Assembly (NCBI RefSeq): GCF_001907695.1
Contig: NZ_KV880638.1
Span: forward strand, 1,426,882 to 1,490,881
Length of the DNA stretch: 64,000 nucleotides
Source: Thalassospira sp. TSL5-1
GTDB taxonomy: Bacteria; Pseudomonadota; Alphaproteobacteria; Rhodospirillales; Thalassospiraceae
Reading direction: 5' to 3'
Part shown: one piece after another, positions 43,289 through 52,222 of the stretch
Layout of the letters: each line of letters begins with the position of its first letter
Position numbering within the stretch: position 1 is the stretch's first letter
Translations under genes and position numbers: made by a program
Notes under the pieces: model-generated
Databases searched by the model: none
The model's input: the letters and a program-made list of their open reading frames with translations, nothing else
What the model was told of the DNA's origin: nothing

Positions 43289-44925
43289 TGGCAAGTGGCA
43301 GCCAGACTTCGCGCAAGGACGGTGGTGAAAACGGTGCGGCTGCCCCTGCACACGCCAAGGCCGCCCCGGCACCTGCTCTTGGCCCGGACCATGTTGATCC
43401 CCTGCATTTTATTGGCTGGATCGCGATGGTCATTGGCATGTTCATGGCCATCCTCGATATTCAGATCGTTGCCAGCTCGCTGGAAGATATTCAGGCGGGT
43501 CTTTCCGCCAGCCCGGATGAAATTGGCTGGGTTCAGACCTCCTATCTGATTGCCGAAGTGGTAATGATTCCGCTTTCGGGCTTTCTTTCGCGCCTGATTT
43601 CGACACGCTGGCTGTTTGTGCTTTCGGCTGCTGGTTTCACGATCATGAGCATCTTTAGTGCGATGGCCTGGTCGATCAACAGTATGATTCTGTTTCGCGC
43701 CCTTCAGGGGTTCCTGGGCGGGGCGATGATTCCGACGGTTTTTGCCACCACTTATATTATCTTCCCGAAATCGCGGCAAAATGGCGCCAGTGTCTTGATC
43801 GGGCTGATTGCGACAATGGCGCCCACCGTCGGGCCCACATTGGGCGGCTATCTGACCCAGTCGCTGTCCTGGCACTGGCTGTTTCTGATCAATGTGGTGC
43901 CGGGCATTATTGTTGGCGCGGTTGTTGCCATGACCCTGCATATCGACAAGGGCGACCGGTCGCTCCTTAAGGGGTTTGACTTTGAAGGTCTGGTCGCGAT
44001 GGCGGTGTTTCTGGGCAGTCTGGAATTTGTGCTGGATGAAGGCCCGCGTAATGACTGGTTCGATGATCAGGCCATAGCTTACGGCACGGTGATCTGTGCG
44101 CTGTCGGGGTTCTATTTTCTATGGCGGATGTTCACCTACGAAAAGCCGATTGTCGATCTGACCTCTTTCACTGATCGCAATTTCTCGATGGGCTGTATCT
44201 TCAGCTTTACGCTGGGCATCGGGCTTTATGGCAGTGTCTATATTTTGCCGCTTGAACTGGCCCGTGTGCGCGGTTTCGACAGCTTGCAAATCGGCACCAT
44301 TATGGCCGTGACCGGAACCTGCCAGTTCCTTTCTGCCCCTATTGCGGGGCGGCTGATGAAGGTTTTGCCGCCGCGTGTTTTGCTGGGCTTTGGTTTGGCA
44401 CTGTTTGCGGTAGGCGTTGGACTGAACGGCTTTCAAAACAGCCAGTTGGGCTTTGATGAATTGCTTGTGCCCCAGGCGTTGCGGGGGTTTGCCCTGATGT
44501 TTTGCATGTTGCCCATTACCAATTTGGCGCTGGGGACTCTGCCGCATGACAAAATCAAGAATGCGTCGGGTTTGTTTAACCTGACACGTAATCTGGGCGG
44601 CGCAATTGGTCTGGCCTGTATCAATACGTTGCTTGATAACCGTTCCGACCTGCATTGGGCGCACCTGGCGGAATATATCAATCCGGCCAATCCGATGTAT
44701 CAGAAATACTTGCATACATTGACCGCACGTTACGATGCGATGGGGATCGCCGAACCGGCAACGGCGGCCATGAAGTCGATTGGCAATATTATCATGCGGG
44801 AATCGACCATGATCGCCTTTAACGATGTTCATTTGGCAATGGCGGGTGCCTTCGTTCTTGCCCTGATGTTGCTGCCATTGGCAAAGAAACCACAAATATC
44901 GGCAGAGGCCGCACCAGCCCATTAA
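43288..44925 (+). CDS. emrB: DHA2 family (EmrB/QacA) MFS drug transporter
   Basis: A 545-residue proton-driven multidrug pump with about fourteen membrane segments, typical of EmrB. Motifs include MAILDIQIVASSLEDIQAGLSASPDEIGWVQTSYLIAEVVMIPLSGFLSR (DHA2 motif D and A) and GAMIPTVFATTYIIFPKSRQ, followed by LIGLIATMAPTVGPTLGGYLTQSLSWHWLFLINVVPG (motif C). The N-terminal 45 residues are a soluble Ala/Pro-rich tail. The ATG overlaps the emrA stop. Efflux is probably induced when a compound releases the divergent TetR-type protein. No outer-membrane factor gene is near. Confidence 0.93.
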   Translation: MASGSQTSRKDGGENGAAAPAHAKAAPAPALGPDHVDPLHFIGWIAMVIGMFMAILDIQIVASSLEDIQAGLSASPDEIGWVQTSYLIAEVVMIPLSGFLSRLISTRWLFVLSAAGFTIMSIFSAMAWSINSMILFRALQGFLGGAMIPTVFATTYIIFPKSRQNGASVLIGLIATMAPTVGPTLGGYLTQSLSWHWLFLINVVPGIIVGAVVAMTLHIDKGDRSLLKGFDFEGLVAMAVFLGSLEFVLDEGPRNDWFDDQAIAYGTVICALSGFYFLWRMFTYEKPIVDLTSFTDRNFSMGCIFSFTLGIGLYGSVYILPLELARVRGFDSLQIGTIMAVTGTCQFLSAPIAGRLMKVLPPRVLLGFGLALFAVGVGLNGFQNSQLGFDELLVPQALRGFALMFCMLPITNLALGTLPHDKIKNASGLFNLTRNLGGAIGLACINTLLDNRSDLHWAHLAEYINPANPMYQKYLHTLTARYDAMGIAEPATAAMKSIGNIIMRESTMIAFNDVHLAMAGAFVLALMLLPLAKKPQISAEAAPAH

Positions 44926-45009
44926 CCCGAACAGGGCTGGTAGCGTTTCATTTGTCACCCGATAAACCGCGCATGTTTCCCCCCCCGACCCCGCCTGCGC
45001 GGTTTTCCG

Positions 45010-45049
45010 ACCCCCGAACGGCCCTGCGCCGTTCGGGGGTTTTGGTTTT
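45010..45049 (+). terminator. Terminator after emrB
   Basis: A 12-bp stem ACCCCCGAACGG / CCGTTCGGGGGT with a 7-base loop is followed by TTTGGTTTTA. It lies between convergent emrB and the EamA-type gene. Confidence 0.88.
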
Positions 45050-45081
45050 ATGGACCCCGAACCCGTCCAAAACGAACAAAC

Positions 45082-45103
45082 GACGCCAGCATAAACTGGC
45101 GCC
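45082..45103 (-). terminator. Putative terminator after the EamA-type gene
   Basis: GACGCCAG / CTGGCGCC (one mismatch) around a 6-base loop, followed on the minus strand by a T-rich run containing GTTTGTTCGTTTT. A weaker candidate than the one above. Confidence 0.5.
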
Positions 45104-45137
45104 GTCTGTCCGGCGGGGCGGGGGAGGGGAAAAATGT

Positions 45138-46124
45138 CTATTTTTGTGCCGCGCAGGCCGTAGCGGGGGGTAGCTTTTGTGACGACGTGCTGGCGGCGCG
45201 TTTTTGGCGGGCGTAGCGGCGACTCAGGGTAATGGTGATAATTCCACCTGTCATAAAGGCCGCGCAGACCCAGAAAATTCCGTCGGGTTCCGGTGTCGGC
45301 ACGGTGGTAAAGCGCGCGGTAATAAATTCGATCCCCATCAGGATAAAGGTCAGCGAGCTTGCCGCGAGAAAATAGGTTTCAACCCCGGCCAGCTTGATCG
45401 ACCGCAGGGTCAGCACCATTGCCGGGCCCCGAAACAGTACACCGACGAGGAAGCCCGAAATCAGGGTGGGCCAGCCAAAGAAATTTTCCAGTGACAAAAA
45501 TGGCATCTCGAACGGCAGGACAAGGCCGATCAGCGGCGGGAAAACCAGGAAAATGACCGATGTGACCAGCAATAAAACGCCGGTAAAGCGCAAATGCGCC
45601 CAACTGTCGCGCACCTGATTATAGGGGTGCTTTTCCGCGACGATGGATGACGAGATGGATGTGATTTCACTTGCCAGCATCAGCCACACGGCCGGATTGG
45701 AAAATCCGCCCGGTAAATGCCACGACATCAGCAACACGCCAGCAAGTAAAAGTGCATGCCCGATCCATTCGGTTTTATGCGGCGGACGTCCCAGGAACAA
45801 CATGGCGGCAAGGGCGGCCAGCGGCATGCCGCTTTGCGACATAATGCCACTTTGCGGCGATGATATATACAGCAGGGCCGCCGTCCATGTGACGCCCGTC
45901 AACACCCGTAACATGCCATACAGCCAGTTCAGCGGCAGGTAAAACTGCCGCCAGGGAATTTTGCGTCCCGGTGACAAAATAATCAGTGCCAGCCCGCCAA
46001 AAGCCAACTGCCAGCAGGTCATGGCATAGGCATCGGCATGGAATTGCAGCAGGGCAAGACGGTTTGCCACCAGCAATAACGCCCATGTGAGCATGTTGAC
46101 CACAAGCAGTATGAAAACAGGCAT
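45138..46124 (-). CDS. EamA/DMT family transporter
   Basis: A 328-residue inner-membrane protein with about ten hydrophobic segments in two EamA halves (MPVFILLVVNMLTWALLLVANRLAL at the start; second half begins with EITSISSSIVAEKHPYNQ). I choose the ATG at 46124, at the first membrane helix, over a start 23 codons upstream. DMT transporters export amino acids or metabolites; the substrate is unknown. It is divergent from a LysR-type gene, which is the usual arrangement for regulator and target. Confidence 0.85.
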   Translation of the reverse strand: MPVFILLVVNMLTWALLLVANRLALLQFHADAYAMTCWQLAFGGLALIILSPGRKIPWRQFYLPLNWLYGMLRVLTGVTWTAALLYISSPQSGIMSQSGMPLAALAAMLFLGRPPHKTEWIGHALLLAGVLLMSWHLPGGFSNPAVWLMLASEITSISSSIVAEKHPYNQVRDSWAHLRFTGVLLLVTSVIFLVFPPLIGLVLPFEMPFLSLENFFGWPTLISGFLVGVLFRGPAMVLTLRSIKLAGVETYFLAASSLTFILMGIEFITARFTTVPTPEPDGIFWVCAAFMTGGIITITLSRRYARQKRAASTSSQKLPPATACAAQK

Positions 46125-46351
46125 ATGAAAAATCTCAAATTTGTATGAACATGTGTAGTCTTGCAGGTTTAAAAATGAATATCTATGCTTCAATTTTATG
46201 CAGGGTTATTCATATTTGTATCACCGAGGCGGCAAGGCCGCGACACGAACCGCGCAATCATGAACATTTTGCGTTCCGGGGTGTGGATGGGGGATGCGGC
46301 AAGCCATGCAGGGTGAAGAATGATCGTTGTTAAGGGATCGGAACAGGTCAA

Positions 46352-47281
46352 ATGCTGACAGTTAAAATGCCGGACTGGGACCATATTCGCATGTTTCTGG
46401 GCATTGCCCGCGCGGGTAGCCTGCGTGCGGCCTCGCAGGAAATGGGCATAAGCCAGCCCACCGTCGGACGGCATCTTTCCGTTTTGGAAGAAAGCCTGGG
46501 GGTTACATTGTTTGACCGCCTGCCCGAAGGCCTGCGCCTAACCGAAGCCGGGCGGGATTTGATGCCCCGGGCCGAAGCAATGGAAACGGCGGCATTGGCA
46601 TTTCATCGGCATGGTGACGCCATTTCCGGCATGCGCGACCGACAGGTCCGTCTGACCGCAAGCCCATGGTCGGCGCTGTTTTTATCGGGTGAAATCGGCA
46701 CCCGGCCCGAGGGGCTGTTTGCCGAAATTCGCCAGTCGGATGATACGCAGCTGTTAACCAAGCGCGAGGCCGATGTGGCCGTGCGTCACGGTTTGCCCCT
46801 GACGGGCGATTTTATCACCCGCAAGCTGGGCTCGATTGCCTGCGCGGTTTATGCCGCACCGGCCCTGGCGGCCAGCATGCTGGCAATGACCCGGGATCGC
46901 CTTTTCATTGATGCCCCTTGGGCCTGCTTTGCCGAGGAATTTGATCTTTATGATAGCCAGCGTTGGGTTTTGGGACATCTGGGCGATGCCAAGCCGGTTT
47001 TTCGCGCCGGAACAACCCCGATGTTGCAACAGGCCCTGCGCAGCGGTATCGGGGCTGGTATTTTACCGTGTTTTATGGGCGACGAAGACCCCCGTCTGAC
47101 CCGCGTTTCCCAACCGATTTCGGCCTTGAATTCCGACATATGGCTGATTGTTCATCGTGACTTGCGCAAGGCCGAAGGTGTTGTTCTTGCCAGCGACTGG
47201 GTGGTGGAGTGTTTCAAAAGCCAGCATTTTCGCCTGAGTGGCGCTGCGGGCCATGCCGCGCATCAATGCAATTTGGTTTGA
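46352..47281 (+). CDS. LysR family transcriptional regulator
   Basis: A 309-residue LysR regulator. The N-terminal HTH is WDHIRMFLGIARAGSLRAASQEMGISQPTVGRHLSVLEESLGVTLFDRLPEGLRLTEAG (residues about 9-68), followed by a periplasmic-binding-like effector domain. An alternative start is the ATG of MPDWDHI at residue 6. It is divergent from the EamA-type transporter gene (228-bp gap to the chosen start) and likely controls it. The effector is unknown. Confidence 0.9.
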   Translation: MLTVKMPDWDHIRMFLGIARAGSLRAASQEMGISQPTVGRHLSVLEESLGVTLFDRLPEGLRLTEAGRDLMPRAEAMETAALAFHRHGDAISGMRDRQVRLTASPWSALFLSGEIGTRPEGLFAEIRQSDDTQLLTKREADVAVRHGLPLTGDFITRKLGSIACAVYAAPALAASMLAMTRDRLFIDAPWACFAEEFDLYDSQRWVLGHLGDAKPVFRAGTTPMLQQALRSGIGAGILPCFMGDEDPRLTRVSQPISALNSDIWLIVHRDLRKAEGVVLASDWVVECFKSQHFRLSGAAGHAAHQCNLV

Positions 47282-47324
47282 GGTTTGAATGTCGTGAACA
47301 GTTCACCTGTTGCAAATAACGAGA

Positions 47325-47359
47325 AAAAATAAAGCCCGCCCCAATTTAGGGGCGGGCTT
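47325..47359 (-). terminator. Terminator after the di-haem peroxidase gene
   Basis: An 11-bp stem AAGCCCGCCCC / GGGGCGGGCTT, loop of 6, followed on the minus strand by TATTTTTT. It lies between convergent LysR and peroxidase genes. Confidence 0.88.
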
Positions 47360-47382
47360 GCACGATACAATCGTTTATCGGT

Positions 47383-48462
47383 TTATTTTGCGATCATTTC
47401 CTTGGGCAGTGGTGTTGCATGGGTGCTGACAGGCAGGATTGGATACACGATTTGGGGTTCTTGCCCGGTCAGGGTGCGCAGGAATGCGGCAATGGCGGCA
47501 ACTGATTTGTCGTCAAGTTCGGTGCCAAGCTGGCTGGTTGCCATGATGCCAACCGCCTGTTCCAGGTCCCAGACCTTGCCGGTATGGAAATAAGGCGCGG
47601 TCAGTTCGATATTGCGCAAGGGACCTGCGCGGAAGACATAATCGTCATCGGCGGTATGGGTGACGGCAAACCGGCCCTTGTCATTGGCTGGCAGAATATC
47701 CGCCCCCGGTTTTTCAACCACGCCAAACGGGTAATAGCCATTCCCGCCGATATTTACGCCATTATGGCAGGAGGCACAGCCGCTATCCATAAACAGGGCC
47801 AGGCCTTCTTTTTCCTGTTTGGTCAGGATGGCATCATTGCCTTCAAGGAACTGGTCAAACCGGGATGCCGGGGTGATCAGGGTGGCTTCAAAGGCTTCGA
47901 TGGCTTTGGCCATATTGTCGAAGGTTACAGGGTCTTTTTCACCGGGGAATGCCTTGGTAAAGCGATCGACATATTCCGGCATGGATTTAAGGGTGGTTAC
48001 CACGCGGTCCGGCGTGCTGGCCATTTCGACACCGGCCTGAACCGGGCCTTTGGCCTGTGCCTTCAAATCGGCTGCGCGGCCATCCCAGAACTGGGCGATG
48101 TTAAATACAGCGTTTAAGACCGTCGGGGCATTACGCGGGCCTTTCTGCCAGCCGTGACCGATTGATGTTTCAAGGTTGTCATCACCCCCCATCCCCAGAT
48201 TGTGGCAGGTATTGCAGGAAATGAGCGCACTTGACGACAGTCGCGGTTCAAAAAACAGCATTTTGCCCAGTTCGACCTTTTCATGGGTCACAGGGTTGCC
48301 TTTAACCGCAGGCACGGCAGACGGGACAACTTCAAAATATCCACTGGCAGCCGTGCGCAGGGCGGCATCGTCCCCCTGGTTGGCCGCAAGGGCATGGCTA
48401 ACAAATCCGACGCACAGGGCAGAGGCCCCCAGCAGCCGGACGATGGTGCGGGCGGTGTTCAT
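47383..48462 (-). CDS. Di-haem cytochrome c peroxidase (CcpA/MauG family)
   Basis: A 359-residue periplasmic enzyme. The signal peptide (IVRLLGASALCVGFVSHALAAN) is followed by two c-type haem sites, C83-x2-C86-H87 (CNTCHNLGMGG) and CASCHNG near residue 230. The segments RFFDPRLS-like FFEPRLSSSALISC and WDGRA are typical. It reduces hydrogen peroxide to water with electrons from cytochrome c. It stands alone in its transcription unit, and the 247-bp gap upstream contains a possible FNR-type site. Confidence 0.93.
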   Translation of the reverse strand: MNTARTIVRLLGASALCVGFVSHALAANQGDDAALRTAASGYFEVVPSAVPAVKGNPVTHEKVELGKMLFFEPRLSSSALISCNTCHNLGMGGDDNLETSIGHGWQKGPRNAPTVLNAVFNIAQFWDGRAADLKAQAKGPVQAGVEMASTPDRVVTTLKSMPEYVDRFTKAFPGEKDPVTFDNMAKAIEAFEATLITPASRFDQFLEGNDAILTKQEKEGLALFMDSGCASCHNGVNIGGNGYYPFGVVEKPGADILPANDKGRFAVTHTADDDYVFRAGPLRNIELTAPYFHTGKVWDLEQAVGIMATSQLGTELDDKSVAAIAAFLRTLTGQEPQIVYPILPVSTHATPLPKEMIAK

Positions 48463-48513
48463 GATCGTTCCCTCTCTCTTGTATGGGAACGGTTACATCA
48501 TCACTGCAACCTC

Positions 48514-48527
48514 TTGATAACCATGAT
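48514..48527. promoter_or_regulatory. Possible FNR/Anr box upstream of the peroxidase gene
   Basis: TTGAT-AACC-ATGAT resembles the FNR consensus TTGAT-N4-ATCAA, with a full left half and a poor right half. It lies 52 bases upstream of the peroxidase start in its promoter region. Many cytochrome c peroxidase genes are FNR-controlled, which motivates the call. Confidence 0.35.
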
Positions 48528-48709
48528 TTATGTCAAATATCTAATTTAATGTTATTTAATGTAAATAAGCTTGTATTGCGCTTCAAATCGTTAAAAAATG
48601 TATTCTTGCGACTCACCATAAAACGATGTGTTTCTGTTCACAAAGCGGCAGGTAATATCCGTTTTATCGGGGATATACACGCAGGGATGCTTTTGAGTTT
48701 TTGCAACTG

Positions 48710-49804
48710 TCATACAGCGTAAGCCTGGATATCAATAATACCGGTTGGAATCTCATAACTATCTTCGCGGCCCAAAACCTGGTCAGTCAGGTATTGGGCC
48801 ATGACGGGTGCCAAAATGAAACCGGGATGGGCGATTGCCAGAAACAGATTTTCAATATGTTTTACGCGACCAATCCGGGCTTTTCCGTCAATACTATCGG
48901 GGCGATCCCCGATCTGAACAGACAGGATGCGCGGATTTTTACCCCCCCGAAACACCCGGCATACAGATGCCAGTGTTTGATCGGCCAAATCCTGCAAGGC
49001 GGTTTTGGTCGGGTTTTTGGGCATGTCTTCGGCAATGATGAAACGGTTCTTTTCAAGTTGGCGTATTTCAAGCTCCGGTCCGCATAAAATGCCGTGAAAG
49101 CCGGGAATTTCTGCCTCCAGGGTGATTAAAACCGCAGGTGACGCGATAATGCCGTGCTGATCGCCAAAGGGGGCAAGCAGCGGGATGCTGCCCGTTGCCG
49201 ATGCAACAATAACCCGATCGGTTGCCAGTGCTGCGCCATCAATTACAACGGCGCTGGCCCGGTTGTGTTGCACAACGATCTGCTCCACGTTGCGACCAAA
49301 CATCATTTCAGCGCCCAGCCTTTTAAGCGCCTGACAGTAATGTGCCATCACATTGCGTGGATGCAGGGCAAAATCATGGGCGCAATAGGCCGCATAATCG
49401 GGCGGATTGATCACAAAGGGGGCCAGTTTGGCAAATTCGGCACGGTTGAGCGCACGGGGTGCAGCACCGTGTTGCTGGTGGCGATGGACCAGATCAAGGG
49501 TTTGCCGGGCATCATCTGTCCATAGCAGGGAGCTTGTTGCCGGGGAAAAAAGCCTGCCGTCAAAATCTGTGTTCAGGGCATGGTAACGGTCAAACGCCGC
49601 ACGGCAATAACGATGCGCGGCAGGGTCATCGGCGGGGTCGCGGGTGATGTAGTTGATCCAGCCAAAGGATCGGTCGGTAACGCCCCGTCCTGGAGTTTCT
49701 TCGCGATCCATTAGACGGACAGATACCCCGGCGCGGGCCAGGAAATAGGCCACTGTCATCCCGACAATGCCTGCACCAATGATCGTCACATGGGGGGAAG
49801 TCAT
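48710..49804 (-). CDS. FAD-dependent oxidoreductase (DadA/DAO family)
   Basis: A 364-residue protein with the FAD-binding GxGxxG motif at the start (TIIGAGIVGMTVAYFLARAGVSVRLMDRE, residues 8-37) and the DAO fold. The second nucleotide region includes ATDRVIVASATGSIPLLAPFG, and the C-terminus AIAHPGFILAPVMAQYL matches the family. It likely oxidises a D-amino or N-methyl amino acid to an imino acid and hydrogen peroxide. It is next to a peroxidase gene on the same strand, 247 bp away, so the peroxide link is suggestive only. Confidence 0.88.
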   Translation of the reverse strand: MTSPHVTIIGAGIVGMTVAYFLARAGVSVRLMDREETPGRGVTDRSFGWINYITRDPADDPAAHRYCRAAFDRYHALNTDFDGRLFSPATSSLLWTDDARQTLDLVHRHQQHGAAPRALNRAEFAKLAPFVINPPDYAAYCAHDFALHPRNVMAHYCQALKRLGAEMMFGRNVEQIVVQHNRASAVVIDGAALATDRVIVASATGSIPLLAPFGDQHGIIASPAVLITLEAEIPGFHGILCGPELEIRQLEKNRFIIAEDMPKNPTKTALQDLADQTLASVCRVFRGGKNPRILSVQIGDRPDSIDGKARIGRVKHIENLFLAIAHPGFILAPVMAQYLTDQVLGREDSYEIPTGIIDIQAYAV

Positions 49805-49956
49805 TATTGCGTTCCTGATGTTTTTAAGGCGACTGCCGTGCCAACAGGAACAAAAGATGCGCTAAAAATGCAAAGGGTGCAACGTGGCACCCTTTGTGAT
49901 CCTTTGTGACGTATGGTTTGTTCTGATCTGGTCAGATCAAACGATCCTGCCGCCTG

Positions 49957-50541
49957 TTACAGCAGCTTTTCCTTGGGATCAAATTTCGGTCCCGGTTCGG
50001 CGGAAAGCTTTTCAAACACGCCTTCCAGCGTATCGGCCACCGAATAAAGCTGGCGGTTGCTGGGGCGGGCAAAGCCTTCCTCGATGATGCCATCAATCAT
50101 ATCCAGGCATTTATCCCAGTAGCCAAGCGCGTTTAAAAACACCAGCGGCTTGTCATGAATGCCAAGCTGGCGCAGGGTCAGGGCCTCGAAGGCTTCGTCA
50201 AGGCTGCCCAATCCGCCAGCCAGGGTGACAAAGGCATCAGACCGGCGGAACATTTCCACCTTGCGTTCATACATGGATTTACACACGATCAGTTCCGAAA
50301 GCCCGGCATGGCCGACTTCGATATCGTCTAGATGGGCCGGAATAATGCCGACAACATTGCCGCCATTTTCCATGACCGCATCGGCAACGGCACCCATCAG
50401 GCCAATGCGCCCGCCGCCGTAAATCAGGGTCATGCCGCGTTCGGCCATCATTTTGCCAAAGGCGATGGCGTTTTCCTTGTGCTGGGGGTTCACACCGTTT
50501 GATGCACCGCAAAATACACAAATCGAGTTTATTTTCGTCAT
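49957..50541 (-). CDS. LOG family protein (cytokinin riboside 5'-monophosphate phosphoribohydrolase, TIGR00730)
   Basis: A 194-residue Rossmann-fold protein of the LOG/TIGR00730 family. It starts with VFCGASNGVNPQHKENAIAFGKMMAERG and has LIYGGGRIGLMGAVADAVMENGGNVVGIIPAHL. The motif usually written PGGxGTxxE reads AGGLGSLDEAFEALTLRQLG here, with S for T, and MYERKVEMFRRSDAFV precedes it. Members release adenine-type cytokinins from their 5'-monophosphates or act on related nucleotides. Length is standard. The gene stands alone. Confidence 0.92.
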   Translation of the reverse strand: MTKINSICVFCGASNGVNPQHKENAIAFGKMMAERGMTLIYGGGRIGLMGAVADAVMENGGNVVGIIPAHLDDIEVGHAGLSELIVCKSMYERKVEMFRRSDAFVTLAGGLGSLDEAFEALTLRQLGIHDKPLVFLNALGYWDKCLDMIDGIIEEGFARPSNRQLYSVADTLEGVFEKLSAEPGPKFDPKEKLL

Positions 50542-50870
50542 GGCGGCCTGCCTTTCTTGTTATCTTGTTGCAGGAAAGAAACCTTAAGCATTCTCAATGT
50601 CTCTTTCATCGCCAGCTTACCGTATGATATGCCTGCGCCGTCAATGATATCTTGATGTCAAAAAACGATTTTCCGAAAGGTCTTTGCCCGCCGCGATTGC
50701 AGTGCGCAAATTCCCGCGGCAAAAGCGCAGCCCGATTTGTGCCGCAATATGCCGTATTGTGTCGGTCCCGCTCTGTGCAGATGCGTAACGGCACTTTGTG
50801 GCAGATGTGATAGGTGTGGCCGGTACGCCCGAAACAGAAACTGAAAGTTATTAAGGCAGGTTAAGTCAGC
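50542..50870. other. 329-bp intergenic region
   Basis: No gene, terminator or clear repeat is seen. It should hold divergent promoters for the LOG-family gene and the membrane protein gene at 50871. Confidence 0.4.
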
Positions 50871-51908
50871 GTGTTTGTCGACAGTCCCTTCTGGTTTGCC
50901 ATTCTTGTTTCCGGTGTGATTGCCGGGGTTTTGATGCTTGCCCTCTGGCTGGGGCTGGATCGTCCTGTGGCACGGCGTATTGTGCTCTCTGCCATAATTC
51001 CCGCCATTCTGGTGGCGGTTCCGGCGGCGGTGGGCCTGCCTGAAGGCATGCGCGGCGGGGCCGGGGCGGTGCTGGCGGTTATTCTGATTGGCGGGTTGGC
51101 CGGGATCATGATTGATGTGGCGCGGTTTTCGGCGCGCATATCATCGGTTTTGGCCGCAATTGTCATTGTTGGTGGGGGCTGGCTGGTGCTGGGTGATGAA
51201 ACCGGGGGCACGGCAGCCCTGCTATCGCGGGTGGCCCGCCCTGAAACGGCAAATTCTGTTTCGGTTCTGGCATGGGCGGTTTACCTGCTGGTGGCAATGG
51301 TGCTGGCCTATGTGACTTTGCCCGATTTTACCGCCGATACCGCCGATGACGTATCGACAAGCGGCAAGGCTAAGCCCAAGGGCAAATCGGCCAAGGTCAC
51401 CACTACCCGTAAAAACAAAACCACAACCGATACATCACAACCGCCGGATCGCGGGCCAGGTGCGCTATCGGTGTTTTTGGCTCTGGTGCTGGGCATGGGC
51501 GTTATTGCCGTTCAGTTTGGCCTGCGCGATTTGAAAATTTTGTACGGTGCAATGGCAGTGGCGTTGCTGATGGCGTTGATTTCCGAAAAGGCAGCACCGC
51601 AATATCGCGCCGCTGTGTGGTTGTCGATGGTGGGGGCGATTATGGTGGCCGGTGCCACGGCCATTTTGCGCGCCCCGGCCAGCCTGGTGGCCCATGCGGT
51701 GTTGTTGCTGGTGTTGTTTGCCGGGGCAGGGGCCACGATATTGCAAAAGGCGTTGCGCCTGGACCGCGTGGCAAATGGTGATGCAACCGGAGCCGAAGCC
51801 GGCCTTGCCTGGGCCGGGGCGGCGTTGGTACGGGGGCTGGCATTGGCATTGCCGGTGTTTATGGCGGCTTTGGTGGCCTATATCGGGGCGTCAATGTCGC
51901 AGCCGTAA
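50871..51908 (+). CDS. Polytopic membrane protein of unknown function
   Basis: A 345-residue protein with a GTG start. About four membrane segments lie in the first 155 residues (FWFAILVSGVIAGVLMLALWL, IVLSAIIPAILVAVPAAVGL, AVLAVILIGGLAGIMIDV, VSVLAWAVYLLVAMVLAYV). A charged cytoplasmic loop rich in Lys/Thr follows (residues about 165-195), then four or five more segments (SVFLALVLGMGVIAVQFGL, LLLVLFAGAGATI, LALALPVFMAALVAYIGAS). No domain is recognised. The ribosome binding site is weak (AGGCAGG, 13 bases upstream), so the start is uncertain. Confidence 0.68.
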   Translation: MFVDSPFWFAILVSGVIAGVLMLALWLGLDRPVARRIVLSAIIPAILVAVPAAVGLPEGMRGGAGAVLAVILIGGLAGIMIDVARFSARISSVLAAIVIVGGGWLVLGDETGGTAALLSRVARPETANSVSVLAWAVYLLVAMVLAYVTLPDFTADTADDVSTSGKAKPKGKSAKVTTTRKNKTTTDTSQPPDRGPGALSVFLALVLGMGVIAVQFGLRDLKILYGAMAVALLMALISEKAAPQYRAAVWLSMVGAIMVAGATAILRAPASLVAHAVLLLVLFAGAGATILQKALRLDRVANGDATGAEAGLAWAGAALVRGLALALPVFMAALVAYIGASMSQP

Positions 51909-52222
51909 AGCAGGCAGGGCTTTAAGGGCAGCTTTGTGACGGTTGTGCCCCATAATCGGTTAATCCACCGGGAAATGGCTTGAAATCGGGAATATTAACG
52001 CCCAGATACGATTATGACGGGTCAATTTTCATATTTGCAACGGCATGATGCAATTCCGGCTTTGTTACGGTATGGAAACTGTGCGATGAAAGTAGTACAA
52101 GTTTCCGATTACCGTGTCGGGGGTGGGGGCGGAATTCCGGTTTCTATGATGAATGCCGCGTTTAGACGTGATTCTGACCTTCGGCGAACAAAAGATAACC
52201 ATCGTTCAAGGATATTTTTCCG
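51909..52222. other. 314-bp intergenic region
   Basis: No convincing gene is found. A short open frame from about 52014 lacks a ribosome binding site and domain. It should hold the promoter of the LysM protein gene. Confidence 0.4.

Noticed and set aside
42098-43372. A 424-residue open frame opposite emrA
   Set aside because: It is antisense to a well-supported membrane fusion protein gene and shows only low-complexity Gly/His/Ile content.
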